From positions 1 to 64,000 of the forward strand of contig NZ_BMPY01000020.1 in NCBI RefSeq assembly GCF_014647835.1: DNA of 64,000 bases. The letters are read 5' to 3'. Shown in pieces: positions 9,588 through 18,025 of this stretch. This stretch comes from Microbispora rosea subsp. aerata (GTDB lineage: Bacteria; Actinomycetota; Actinomycetes; Streptosporangiales; Streptosporangiaceae). The notes below the pieces were generated by a model. That model was not told the DNA's origin. It saw only the letters and a program-made list of their open reading frames with translations, and searched no databases. Made by a program: the position numbers and the translations under genes. Each line of letters begins with the position of its first letter. Position 1 is the stretch's first letter.

Positions 9588-10139
9588 ATGCTGATCCGAC
9601 GGGAGAACCCCGGCGACGTCGAGGCCGTCCGCGCGGTCGTCGCCGCCGCCTTCGCGCCCTACGAGGCGGCCCGCAACCCCGACCGCCCGGACGGGCTGCC
9701 GGTCGAGGTGAAATTGCTCGACGAGCTGCGCACCGACCCCGGCTGGCTGCCGGAGCTGTCGCTCGTCGCGCCGGCGGCGGACGGCGGGATCGCCGGTTAT
9801 GTCGTCTGCACGAGGGCCCATGTCGGCGCCGTGCCGGTGCTCGGGCTCGGCCCGCTGGCCGTGCATCCCGATCACCAGCGGCGGGGCGTCGGCTCGGCGC
9901 TCGTGCACGCCGTGCTCGGTGCGGCCGAGGCGCTCGGCGCGCCGCTGGTCGGGCTGCTCGGCAACCCCGGGTACTACTCGCGCTTCGGCTTCGTGCACTC
10001 CGAGACGTACGGCGTGACGTCGCCGGACCCGGCGTGGGGTGAGTACTTCCAGGTGCGGGTGTTCGAGCGGCCGGTCCCGCCGCCGCGCGGGCTGTTCACC
10101 TACGCGAAGCCGTTCTCCACTGTTGACGGCGGGTGGTAG
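9588..10139 (+). CDS. GNAT family N-acetyltransferase
   Basis: A single-domain acetyl-CoA-dependent acyltransferase. The start at 9588 begins M-L-I-R-R-E-N-P-G-D, the usual first strand of GNAT folds, and has a GGGAG site upstream. The acetyl-CoA loop is L-A-V-H-P-D-H-Q-R-R-G-V-G-S-A-L (about 85-100). Next comes G-N-P-G-Y-Y-S-R-F-G-F, the YjdJ/YhbS-like signature of this GNAT subgroup. At 183 aa it has normal length. The acceptor substrate is unknown. The following lipoprotein gene starts 19 bp after its stop and may be co-transcribed. Confidence 0.85.
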   Translation: MLIRRENPGDVEAVRAVVAAAFAPYEAARNPDRPDGLPVEVKLLDELRTDPGWLPELSLVAPAADGGIAGYVVCTRAHVGAVPVLGLGPLAVHPDHQRRGVGSALVHAVLGAAEALGAPLVGLLGNPGYYSRFGFVHSETYGVTSPDPAWGEYFQVRVFERPVPPPRGLFTYAKPFSTVDGGW

Positions 10140-10158
10140 GTATGACATTCAGCTCTGT

Positions 10159-11085
10159 GTGAAGAAGATCCTGACGTGGCTCGCCCTCATCGTCGCGGTG
10201 ACCGGCTGCCAGAGCATCGCCGAGCCCGCGGTGACGCGGCCCGCCAGCCCCCCGGCTCCGGCCGCGGTCGTCTCGCAGGAGGCCGTGGACGGGCGGACGG
10301 ACAGGCTGGTGATCGACTCGCCGGCCGCCGGCGGGCTGCGCACGGTGTGGGTGGTGAAGCCGGCCGCCTGGAAGCCGGGGTCCACCGGCTGGCGCGCGTT
10401 ATATCTGCTGCACGGCTGCTGCGGCGGCGGCGCCTGGGACTGGCTCAAGTCGGGCGAGGTGGCCCGGCTGACCGCCCGCCTCGACGCCGTCGTCATCGTC
10501 CCCGAGGGCGGCAGGACGGGCTGGTACGCCGACTGGCGCCGCGGGCCTGCCTGGGAGACGTTCCACATGACCGAGGTGCCCCGCCTGGTCGAGCCGCGGT
10601 ACGGCGTCGGCACGCGCCGCGCGATCGCCGGTTACTCCATGGGCGGGCTCGGCGCGTTCGGCTACGCCGCCCGGCATCCGGGTGTGTTCGAGGCGGCGGC
10701 GTCGTTCTCCGGGGTGCTCGACACCCGTGAGGACGTCGCCGGGTATCGCGCGTTCATGGCGGACATCGGGGTGGACACCGAGGACCTGTGGGGCGACCAG
10801 AGCGCCTGGCCCGAGCACAACCCCGCCGACCTGGTCGGGCGGCTGAAGGGCGTGCGCCTCTACGCGTCCTCGGGCGACGGCGAGCCGGGGCCGCTGGACG
10901 CGTGGCGTCAGGATGAGCGGGTCGACGGCGCCGAGGCCGCGATCATGCGGCAGAACCGCAGCTTCGCCAGGGCCGCGGAGCGGGCCGGGGTGAAGGTGAC
11001 GACGGACTTCTACGGACACGGCACCCACACCTGGCCGTACTGGATCCGCTCGCTCGAGCGCGCGCTGCCGATTCTCCTACCCTGA
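10159..11085 (+). CDS. lipoprotein esterase, alpha/beta hydrolase (PF00756-like)
   Basis: An exported hydrolase of the antigen-85/esterase-D superfamily. From the GTG at 10159 the protein begins V-K-K-I-L-T-W, followed by a hydrophobic stretch and a lipobox-like A-V-T-G-C at residues 14-18, so it is probably anchored outside the membrane by Cys18. The oxyanion region is L-L-H-G-C-C-G-G, the nucleophile elbow is G-Y-S-M-G-G, and the histidine is in Y-G-H-G-T-H-T-W. Final length is 308 aa. The longer open frame reads back into the GNAT gene and has no signal peptide. Substrate class (acyl esters, possibly feruloyl or acetyl-xylan side groups) cannot be told from sequence. Confidence 0.8.
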   Translation: MKKILTWLALIVAVTGCQSIAEPAVTRPASPPAPAAVVSQEAVDGRTDRLVIDSPAAGGLRTVWVVKPAAWKPGSTGWRALYLLHGCCGGGAWDWLKSGEVARLTARLDAVVIVPEGGRTGWYADWRRGPAWETFHMTEVPRLVEPRYGVGTRRAIAGYSMGGLGAFGYAARHPGVFEAAASFSGVLDTREDVAGYRAFMADIGVDTEDLWGDQSAWPEHNPADLVGRLKGVRLYASSGDGEPGPLDAWRQDERVDGAEAAIMRQNRSFARAAERAGVKVTTDFYGHGTHTWPYWIRSLERALPILLP

Positions 11086-11090
11086 GACGC

Positions 11091-12776
11091 ATGGCACGGG
11101 TGAACGACGAGGCGGCCGCGGCGCTGCAGGAGTACGCCGAGCTGTTCGCGCTGAACGGCGGGGACGCCTTCCGCGTGCGCAGCTACCAGAGGGCGGCCAA
11201 GTCCATCGCGGGGTTTCCCGAGGATCTCACCGGGGAGACGCTGCGGTCGATCCCCGGCGTGGGCGAGGCGATCGCCAAGAAGGTCGAGGAGTTTCTGGAG
11301 CGCGGCAGCTTCCGCCAGCTCGACGACCTGCGCGGCCGGGTGCCCGAGGGCGTGCGCGCGCTGACCCGGATCCCCTCGCTCGGCCCGAAGAAGGCGCTCT
11401 TCCTGTTCCAGGAGCTCGGCATCGGCTCCCCCGCCGCGCTGGCGGAGGCGATCCGGGCCGGCCGCCTGAGCGGCCTGCGCGGCTTCGGCGCCAAGACCGA
11501 GGAGAACCTGCTCAGGGGCATCGAGCACCTGGAGCGGGCGGGCGACCGCGTGCACCTCGGCGTCGCCACCGACCTCGCCGAGCGGGTCGTCGCCTCGCTG
11601 CCCGCCGACCGGATCGCCGTCGCCGGGTCGCTGCGCCGGATGAGCGAGACGATCGGCGACATCGACGTCCTCGCCGTCGGCGACCCGGAGCTGATGGAGC
11701 TGTTCGCGCGGCAGCCGTACGTCACGGAGGTCGTCGCGAAGGGCGAGCGGAAGACCTCCGTCAGGACCGACCGCGGGCTGCAGGTCGACCTGCGGCTGGT
11801 CCCCGCCGAGTCGTGGGGCGCGGCGATGATCTACTTCACCGGCAGCAAGGAGCACAACGTCCGCATCCGGGAGACGGCGGTCAAGAAGGGCTGGAAGCTG
11901 TCGGAGTACGGCCTGTTCGACGGCGACCGGCTCATCGCGTCGGAGACTGAGGAGGAGATCTACCGGGCGCTCGGCATGCGGTGGGTGCCGCCGGCGCTGC
12001 GCGAGGACGGCGGCGAGGTGGAGGCCGCGCTGCGGGGCGAGCTGCCGCGCCTGGTCGAGCTGCGCGACCTGCGGGGCGACCTGCACACCCACACCGACCT
12101 CACCGACGGGATCGCCTCGCTGGAGGACATGGCCGCCGCCGCCGCGGCGCGCGGCTACTCCTACTACGCGGTGACCGACCACGCGCCCGACCTGGTCATG
12201 CAGCGGATGACCCTCGACAAGGCCCTCGCCCAGCGCGAGCGCATCGCGCGGTTGCAGGCGAGCTACCCGGGCATGCGGCTGCTGCACGGCAGCGAGCTGA
12301 ACATCGCCCCGGACGGATCGGTGGACTGGCCGGCCGAGGTGCTGGCCGGGTTCGACGTCTGCGTCGCGTCGGTGCACTCGCACTTCACCCAGTCGCGCCA
12401 GGACATGACCCGCCGGTTCATCGCGGCGTGCGAGAACCCCCACGTCCATGTCATCGGCCACCCCACCACGCGGAAGATCGGCAAGCGGCCGCCGGTGGAC
12501 GCCGACTGGGACGCGGTGTTCCGCGCCGCCGCGCGCACGGGCACGATCATGGAGATCGACTCCTACCCGGACCGCGCCGACCTGCCCTCCGACCTGGTGC
12601 GGCTCGCGCGCCACCACGGCGTGAAGTTCTCCATCGACAGCGACTCCCACGCCATCCCGCACCTGGCCCACCAGAGGTTCGGGGTGGGCATCGCGCAGCG
12701 GGCCTGGCTCACCCCCGACGACGTGGTGAACACCTGGCCGCTCGACCGCCTGCTGGCCTACCTCGGCAGGAGCTGA
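11091..12776 (+). CDS. polX: DNA polymerase X family with PHP domain
   Basis: Bacterial family X DNA polymerase used in gap filling during base-excision repair. Helix-hairpin-helix segments occur at 52-68 (I-P-G-V-G-E-A-I-A) and near 94-102 (I-P-S-L-G-P-K-K). The polymerase palm has G-S-L-R-R near 179-183 and metal-binding D190 and D192 (G-D-I-D-V-L), with the third aspartate near D233. The C-terminal PHP phosphoesterase domain starts at D-L-H-T-H-T-D (330-336) and ends with D-S-D-S-H. At 561 aa it matches bacterial PolX. The ATG lies 5 bp after the esterase stop with a TACCCT hexamer 7 nt upstream, so a leaderless transcript is possible. Confidence 0.93.
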   Translation: MARVNDEAAAALQEYAELFALNGGDAFRVRSYQRAAKSIAGFPEDLTGETLRSIPGVGEAIAKKVEEFLERGSFRQLDDLRGRVPEGVRALTRIPSLGPKKALFLFQELGIGSPAALAEAIRAGRLSGLRGFGAKTEENLLRGIEHLERAGDRVHLGVATDLAERVVASLPADRIAVAGSLRRMSETIGDIDVLAVGDPELMELFARQPYVTEVVAKGERKTSVRTDRGLQVDLRLVPAESWGAAMIYFTGSKEHNVRIRETAVKKGWKLSEYGLFDGDRLIASETEEEIYRALGMRWVPPALREDGGEVEAALRGELPRLVELRDLRGDLHTHTDLTDGIASLEDMAAAAAARGYSYYAVTDHAPDLVMQRMTLDKALAQRERIARLQASYPGMRLLHGSELNIAPDGSVDWPAEVLAGFDVCVASVHSHFTQSRQDMTRRFIAACENPHVHVIGHPTTRKIGKRPPVDADWDAVFRAAARTGTIMEIDSYPDRADLPSDLVRLARHHGVKFSIDSDSHAIPHLAHQRFGVGIAQRAWLTPDDVVNTWPLDRLLAYLGRS

Positions 12777-12783
12777 CCGCTCC

Positions 12784-13689
12784 TCACAGCTCGCGGAGGA
12801 TCGTGCGCAGCATCGTCACGGTGGCGCGGGCCGACTCGGCCTGCACGCTGAGGTCGTTCATCACGGCGGTGTAGCCGTCCACGTCCTCCTGCTTGTCGAG
12901 GTACAACGCGCTGCTGAGCTGTTCGAGGTAGACGACGTCGGGCAGGTCGGGCTCGGCGAACCGCAAGATGGTGAAGGGGCCGCCGACGGCGGCGTGGCCG
13001 CCGGCCCGGAAGGGCAGGACCTGCAGGGTGACGTTCGGGCGCTCGGCGGTCTCGATCAGGTGCTCGATCTGCCGGCGCAGCACGGCCCGGCCGCCCAGGG
13101 GGCGGCACAGCGCCGCCTCGTCCACCACCGACCACAGCCGGGGCCCGTCGGCCCGGTCCAGGAGGTGCTGACGCCTCATCCGCAGGCCGACGCGCCGTTC
13201 GACGTCGGACTCGGACGCCCCCTGGTGCCGCAGCCGGATAGCGGCGCGCGCGTAGTCCTCGGTCTGCAGCAGGCCGTGCACCTGCTGGACCTCGTACGTG
13301 CGAATGGTGGTCGCCGCCTCCTCCAGCCCGACGTAGACCTCGAACCAGCCGGGCAGCAGGTCGTTGTACTGGTGCCACCAGCCGGGGGTGCCGGCCTGCT
13401 CGGCGAGCGTCAGCATCGCCTCCCGCTCCCCGCTGTCGACCACGCCGTACAGGGTGAGCAGGTCGGCCACGTCGCGCCGCTTGAAGGGGGTGCGCCCCCG
13501 CTCGAGCCGGCAGATCTTGGAGGTGGAGGCGCGGATGGCGTGCCCGGCCTGGTCCTGGCTGATGTTCCTGGCCTCGCGGAGCCGGCGTAACTGGGCGCCG
13601 AGCATCATGCGCACCACCGTCGGCCCGCCGCGCCGCTGAACCGGCAGGCCGCCCGGAGAGCCGGCGTCCTCCGGCCGAGCCGAGATCAT
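12784..13689 (-). CDS. XRE-family regulator with DUF5753
   Basis: Second Scr1-type regulator of the window, 301 aa. The HTH lies at about 27-85 (Q-L-R-R-L-R-E-A-R-N-I-S-Q-D, then S-K-I-C-R-L-E-R-G-R). DUF5753 follows, with W-W-H-Q-Y, V-H-G-L-L-Q-T-E-D-Y-A-R-A and the V-L-P-F and F-T-I-L-R-F strands. I took the ATG at 13689 because a purine-rich AAGGGGAAGGGACAGG stretch precedes it; the longer frame adds 31 residues of poor quality. Unlike the first regulator there is no DUF397 gene beside it. It is divergent from a DUF574 methyltransferase, a pairing I recall as common in actinomycetes. Confidence 0.88.
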   Translation of the reverse strand: MISARPEDAGSPGGLPVQRRGGPTVVRMMLGAQLRRLREARNISQDQAGHAIRASTSKICRLERGRTPFKRRDVADLLTLYGVVDSGEREAMLTLAEQAGTPGWWHQYNDLLPGWFEVYVGLEEAATTIRTYEVQQVHGLLQTEDYARAAIRLRHQGASESDVERRVGLRMRRQHLLDRADGPRLWSVVDEAALCRPLGGRAVLRRQIEHLIETAERPNVTLQVLPFRAGGHAAVGGPFTILRFAEPDLPDVVYLEQLSSALYLDKQEDVDGYTAVMNDLSVQAESARATVTMLRTILREL

Positions 13690-13919
13690 CCTGTCCCTTC
13701 CCCTTCTGGTCTCGCCGTCGCCGGCCGCACACCGGCGCTTCCGGTGAGGGGATGCTAGCGGGCAAACGACAGCCGTAATCACCTTTTCAGACCGTCCCTA
13801 GCGGTTGCGCGCCGGAGGTTGATCGGAAAGGATGAGCGCGACGCAGCGACCTGCCATCACCGAGCGGAGAGCATCGACGCGGATGCGATCCCTCCGCTCC
13901 GACCCCTCCGAGGCCCACG

Positions 13920-14735
13920 ATGAGTGACACTCCTCCAGCCGACGACCCCGCCGTCCGCAGGATCGACACCAGCGTGCCCCACTCCGCGCGCGTCTGGAAC
14001 TACTTCCTCGGCGGCAAGGATCACTATCCCGTGGACAGGGAGGCGGGAGAACGGATCCACGCCGTCTTCCCCGGGATGGTGGACATCGCCCGCCAGTCCC
14101 GGCAGATGCTGGTGCGCACCGTCAAATACCTCGCCGGCGAGGCGGGGATCCGCCAGTTCCTGGACATCGGCACCGGCCTGCCCACCGTCGACAACACCCA
14201 CGAGGTCGCCCAGCGGCTGGCCCCGGCGTCCCGGATCGTCTACGTCGACAACGACCCCCTCGTGCTGGTGCACGCGCAGGCGCTGCTGACCAGCACCCCC
14301 GAGGGCGCCACCGACTACATCGAGGCCGATGTGCGCGACCCGGGCCGCATCCTGCGGGAGGCGGCCAGGACTCTCGACTTCACGCGGCCGACCGCGCTCA
14401 TGCTGATGGGCATCCTCGGCCTGGTCGCCGACTACGACGAGGCGCGCGAGATCGTACGCACCCTGCTGGCGGCCCTGCCCTCCGGCAGCTACCTCGCGCT
14501 CTACGACGGCACCGACACCGACCCGGCGTACGTCAAGGCGCTGGGCGGCTACAACAGGGGCAGCGGCGCCGTCCCGTACACGCCGCGCAGCCCCGAGCAG
14601 ATCGAGGAGTATTTCACCGGCCTGGACCTGCTCGAGCCGGGCGTGGTCACGGTGTCGCGCTGGCGGCCGGAGGACAACCCGTGGGGCGAGCCCCGCGAGG
14701 TGGCCTGCTACGGGGGAGTCGCGCGCAAGCCCTGA
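13920..14735 (+). CDS. SAM-dependent methyltransferase, DUF574 (PF04672)
   Basis: A class I methyltransferase of an actinomycete-specific group. The signature N-Y-F-L-G-G-K-D-H-Y is at 27-36, motif I is F-L-D-I-G-T-G-L-P-T (about 80-89), the acidic post-strand is I-V-Y-V-D-N-D-P, and D-V-R-D-P lies later. Full length is 271 aa, typical for the family. Substrates of DUF574 enzymes are unknown. It is divergent from the XRE/DUF5753 regulator across a 230-bp gap, which suggests that the regulator controls it (inference). Confidence 0.9.
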   Translation: MSDTPPADDPAVRRIDTSVPHSARVWNYFLGGKDHYPVDREAGERIHAVFPGMVDIARQSRQMLVRTVKYLAGEAGIRQFLDIGTGLPTVDNTHEVAQRLAPASRIVYVDNDPLVLVHAQALLTSTPEGATDYIEADVRDPGRILREAARTLDFTRPTALMLMGILGLVADYDEAREIVRTLLAALPSGSYLALYDGTDTDPAYVKALGGYNRGSGAVPYTPRSPEQIEEYFTGLDLLEPGVVTVSRWRPEDNPWGEPREVACYGGVARKP

Positions 14736-14769
14736 GCGCCGTACGGCCCGGCCCGATCCGGGACACGCC

Positions 14770-15840
14770 TCAGGCGGGACGACCGGCCGTCAGCAGAGGG
14801 AGCAGCCGCTCGCCCTGGCGCCTGATCTCCGGCAGGTACGGCGTGTCGGACAGCACGAAGTGGGTGATGCCGAGGGCCGCGTACTTGCGCAGCGACCTCG
14901 CCACGTCCTCGGCCGAGCCGACCAGCCAGGTGGTGCCGGCGCCGCCCCCGCCGAACTTGCCGGGCGTGGTGTAGAGGTTGTCGTCGAGCACCTCCCCCCG
15001 CGCGGCGAGCCGCAGCAACCGCTGCTGGCCGACGGCGGCGTGCCTGTTCGGGTCGCGAGCGATGGCGCCCTCGGCCATCCGCGCGACCTTGGCCTCGGCG
15101 TCGGCCCACGCCTGCTCGGTGGTGTCGCGCACCAATGTGGTGACGCGCAGCCCGAACTCCAGCGGAGGGAGTTCGCGGCCGAGCCTGTCGCTCAGCCGCT
15201 TGAGCCGGTCGATCCGCTCGGCGATGTCGTCGAGCGGCTCACCCCAGAAGAGCTGCACGTCGGCCTCGGTGGCGGCCACCCTCTCCGCGGCTTCGGAGGC
15301 GCCGCCGAAGTAGAGCCGGGGGTGCCTGCGTTCGCCCCGGACGACCGGCCTCGGCACCACGGTCGAGCCGGTGACGGAGAAGTGCTCGCCCTGATAGGTG
15401 ACGTTCTCCTCGGTCCACAGCCGGCGCACGATCCGCATGAACTCCCTGGTGCGGGCGTAGCGGTGCGACTGGTCGCCCTCGCTGTCGCCGTACGCGGCGA
15501 GGTTGTCCCTGCCCGACACGATGTTGACCATCACCCGTCCCCCGGTGAGATGGTCCAGCGTCGCGGCGGCGGAGGCGAAGTTGGCCGGGTGCCAGTAGCC
15601 GGGGCGGATCGCGATCAGCGGCTGGAACGTCGTGGTCCGCGCGGCCAGGGCGGCGGCGACCGTGAAGGTGTCGGGTCGTCCCCAGCCGGTGCCGATGAGC
15701 GCGCCGCCCCACCCGTGCTCCTCCAGGGCCCTGGCGTGGCTGGTCAAGGTGTCCAGGCTGTTGTGGTTGTCGACGACGTCGTCGCCGCGGTGCCCCGGCT
15801 CGGCCTGGTTGGGGATGTACCAGAGGAACTGCAGGCTCAT
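14770..15840 (-). CDS. ssuD: SsuD-like FMNH2-dependent alkanesulfonate monooxygenase
   Basis: Luciferase-like (LLM) monooxygenase that would cleave the C-S bond of sulfonates with FMNH2 and O2, releasing sulfite. It opens with M-S-L-Q-F-L-W-Y-I-P, carries the SsuD-type R-P-G-Y-W-H-P and G-G-R-V-M-V-N-I-V-S-G, then H-R-Y-A-R-T-R-E-F and Y-F-G-G-A-S. The start at 15840 has an AGGAAG site; an extension to 15894 lacks support. Length is 356 aa, as for SsuD (about 380). It is transcribed away from the importer operon, and a perfect CRP-type palindrome lies 40-55 bp upstream between them. It needs a separate flavin reductase, which is not encoded nearby. Confidence 0.85.
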   Translation of the reverse strand: MSLQFLWYIPNQAEPGHRGDDVVDNHNSLDTLTSHARALEEHGWGGALIGTGWGRPDTFTVAAALAARTTTFQPLIAIRPGYWHPANFASAAATLDHLTGGRVMVNIVSGRDNLAAYGDSEGDQSHRYARTREFMRIVRRLWTEENVTYQGEHFSVTGSTVVPRPVVRGERRHPRLYFGGASEAAERVAATEADVQLFWGEPLDDIAERIDRLKRLSDRLGRELPPLEFGLRVTTLVRDTTEQAWADAEAKVARMAEGAIARDPNRHAAVGQQRLLRLAARGEVLDDNLYTTPGKFGGGGAGTTWLVGSAEDVARSLRKYAALGITHFVLSDTPYLPEIRRQGERLLPLLTAGRPA

Positions 15841-15879
15841 CAACGATCTTCCTGTCCTGTCGGCGGGTGAGCTGTGGCA

Positions 15880-15895
15880 TGTGATCCAGATCACA
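15880..15895. promoter_or_regulatory. perfect CRP/GlxR-type palindrome
   Basis: TGTGATCCAGATCACA is TGTGA-N6-TCACA, the classical CRP/GlxR consensus. On the + strand a possible promoter follows, -35 TTAAAA (15896-15901) and -10 TAAAGT (15919-15924), placing the site centre about 42 bp before the start, a class II activator position. It also precedes ssuD on the other strand. Confidence 0.7.
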
Positions 15896-15931
15896 TTAAA
15901 ACCTAGTTCACAAGTAGGTAAAGTGTAGTTT

Positions 15932-16006
15932 GTGATCGAGTTGCTTCGGTACTCCAGGCGCGAGATCGACTTCGCCTTCTTCGCCGGCGCGCTCTGTCGG
16001 CGCTGA
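15932..16006 (+). CDS. sulfur-type regulatory leader peptide
   Basis: A 24-codon reading frame that starts with GTG and ends at TGA 16004-16006. Its sequence has R-R-E-I-D-F near the middle and A-L-C-R-R at the end. This matches the pattern of short actinobacterial leader peptides (R-x-H/E-I-D-F/L ... A-L-C) found before sulfate, sulfonate and cysteine genes. The single Cys codon (TGT, 15995) near the end allows ribosome stalling when cysteine is scarce. A stem-loop (16069-16089) lies 63 nt downstream of the stop. The start could also be the TTG at 15941. The GTG may be at or near the transcript 5' end. The function as an attenuator is inferred from family resemblance. Confidence 0.75.
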   Translation: MIELLRYSRREIDFAFFAGALCRR

Positions 16007-16254
16007 ACGGCTCTCGCACCGTCCGCGGGACAGCCCGCACCGGTCTTCGCGAGGCCGCGTCAGCCAACCAGGGCCGCGCCACGGCCCTGCGCCACGTCAT
16101 TCCGGCCCTGAGCCGCGTCGCCGGCCACGCGTCAGGCGGCCGCGACCGTCGTCCACGTCATCGTCCGCGAGCCATGCGCCCCCGCCGTGCCCGAAGCGGG
16201 CGCGTCCCCCTCGTCCCGTCCGCCGCCTGGCCCCGTCAAGCACGAGGAACATCC
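16007..16254. other. leader region between peptide and SBP gene
   Basis: About 250 nt with no further gene. CAGGGCCG (16069-16076) and CGGCCCTG (16082-16089) form an 8-bp hairpin with a 5-nt loop, a candidate attenuator stem. Other GC-rich pairings are possible and cannot be ranked by eye. Confidence 0.5.
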
Positions 16255-17985
16255 ATGTCAGACCTTCGCACCGCAATCGAGCGCACCGCAATCGAGCGCG
16301 CCGCACCCAGGCGCAAGAGATGGCCCTGGGTCGCCGGGGCCGTCGCCGTCCTCCTGGTCGCCGGGGGCGGGTTCGCCCTCACCCGCGGGGACGCCTCCAC
16401 CGGCCGGGCCGCCACCACCGGCGCCCCCGTCCGCGGCGGCACCCTGCAGTTCGCCCTCATCGACTACCAGCGCAGCCCGGACCCGCACTGGGGCACCAAC
16501 TACGCGGAATCGCTCATCGGCAACAACATCACCGACAAGCTGACCTGGCAGGACCCGGACACCGGGGAGATCACCCCGTGGCTGGCCGAGTCGTGGGAGT
16601 ACAACGAGGACCTCACCGAGTTCACCTTCCACCTGCGCAAGGACGTCACGTTCAGCGACGGCAGCCCGTTCGACTCGCAGGTGGTGAAGGCCAACTTCGA
16701 CCAGTACGTGCACGGGGACGAGAAGCTGGGCATCAACCCCAACGGCGCCATCCTGCTGCCCGACTACATCGAGACGCTGACCCCTGACCGCTACACCGCC
16801 GTCGTCCGCTTCGAAAAGCCGCTGGCAAGCTTCCTGCAGGCCTCGTCGTTCACCGCCAACGCGCAGCCCGGCTTCCTGTCGCTGTCGACGCTGAAGCTCA
16901 GCGCGCAGGAGCGGACGGACCCGACGAAGGTCATCGGCACCGGTCCCTTCGTGTACGAGTCGTGGCAGCCGCAGGTCAAGACCGTGCTCGTCAAACGCAA
17001 GGGCTACAACTGGGCGCCGCCGGCGCTGAAGCACAAGGGCGAGGCCTACCTCGACAGGATCGTGTTCAACACGATCCCCGAGGCCAGCGTCCGGACCGGC
17101 TCGCTCACGTCCGGGGCCGTCGACGCCACGCTCGACGTGGGCACCACGGATGAGAAGCCGCTGGCCGACCAGGGATTCAAAATCATCTACCGGGGCGTCT
17201 CCGGCACCTCCATCTTCTTCAACCTCAACTCTCAGCTCTTCCCCACCGACGACATCGCGGTGCGCAGGGCGATCCAGCTCGGCTGGGACCGCGAGACGAT
17301 CAAAAAGACGGTGCTCACCGACTCCTACTCCGTGGCGACCTCGGTCCTCGCCCCCTCGGTGCCCGGCTACGTGGACTACAGCGGCACGGTGCTGAGGTAC
17401 GACCCCGAGGAGGCCGGGCGCCTCCTCGACGAGGCCGGCTGGAAGGAGGGCCCGGACGGCGTCCGGGTCAAGGACGGCAGGAAGCTCGTGGTCGAGCTGC
17501 TCGGCATCAGCAACCTGGTGGCGAACAAGCCGGCGTACGAGTCGATCCAGCAGGACCTGAAGAAGATCGGCATCGACCTGCGGCTCACCGTCGTCCCGAT
17601 CCCGGACTACACGGCCCTGCTCACCAAGGCGAAGACCGACTGGAACATCGTCGCGGCCAACCGCTCGCGCAACGACCCCGCGGTCCTCAACCTCCAGTAC
17701 GGCCCGGCGCTCGGCAACGGCTCGTTCGTCACCGAGGACTCCCCCGGGATCGACGTGGACGAGGTCACGCGGACCCTGGAGGCGCTGGAGCTCACCCTCG
17801 ACCCGGCGACGCGCAAGCGGTACGCCAAGGCGGCGCAAGACCTCCTGCTCGACAAGTACGCGCTGGTGAACCCGGTCTACAACCCCTCACAGGTGATCGC
17901 CCACGCGGACTACGTCCACGGGATCGTCTTCGACGCCCAGTCGCGCAACCACTTCGTGGACACGTGGAAGAGCAACGGGAAGTGA
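16255..17985 (+). CDS. ABC transporter substrate-binding protein, family 5
   Basis: Solute receptor of a dipeptide/nickel-type importer (SBP_bac_5), 576 aa. After a basic N terminus with a small internal duplication (T-A-I-E-R twice) a hydrophobic segment runs from about 22 to 42, with no lipobox cysteine, so it appears to be anchored by an uncleaved or non-lipid signal. The receptor part has R-G-G-T-L-Q-F-A, L-A-E-S-W-E-Y, F-H-L-R-K-D-V-T-F-S-D-G and G-T-G-P-F, all family hallmarks. A GAGGAA site precedes the ATG at 16255. Sitting behind a sulfur-type leader peptide and in front of permeases, ATPases and flavin monooxygenases, it probably binds an organosulfur compound rather than peptides (inference). 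Confidence 0.88.
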   Translation: MSDLRTAIERTAIERAAPRRKRWPWVAGAVAVLLVAGGGFALTRGDASTGRAATTGAPVRGGTLQFALIDYQRSPDPHWGTNYAESLIGNNITDKLTWQDPDTGEITPWLAESWEYNEDLTEFTFHLRKDVTFSDGSPFDSQVVKANFDQYVHGDEKLGINPNGAILLPDYIETLTPDRYTAVVRFEKPLASFLQASSFTANAQPGFLSLSTLKLSAQERTDPTKVIGTGPFVYESWQPQVKTVLVKRKGYNWAPPALKHKGEAYLDRIVFNTIPEASVRTGSLTSGAVDATLDVGTTDEKPLADQGFKIIYRGVSGTSIFFNLNSQLFPTDDIAVRRAIQLGWDRETIKKTVLTDSYSVATSVLAPSVPGYVDYSGTVLRYDPEEAGRLLDEAGWKEGPDGVRVKDGRKLVVELLGISNLVANKPAYESIQQDLKKIGIDLRLTVVPIPDYTALLTKAKTDWNIVAANRSRNDPAVLNLQYGPALGNGSFVTEDSPGIDVDEVTRTLEALELTLDPATRKRYAKAAQDLLLDKYALVNPVYNPSQVIAHADYVHGIVFDAQSRNHFVDTWKSNGK

Positions 17986-18025
17986 CCGCCGGCGGCCACC
18001 GGCCCCCTTCCGTGGAAGGAACGTC

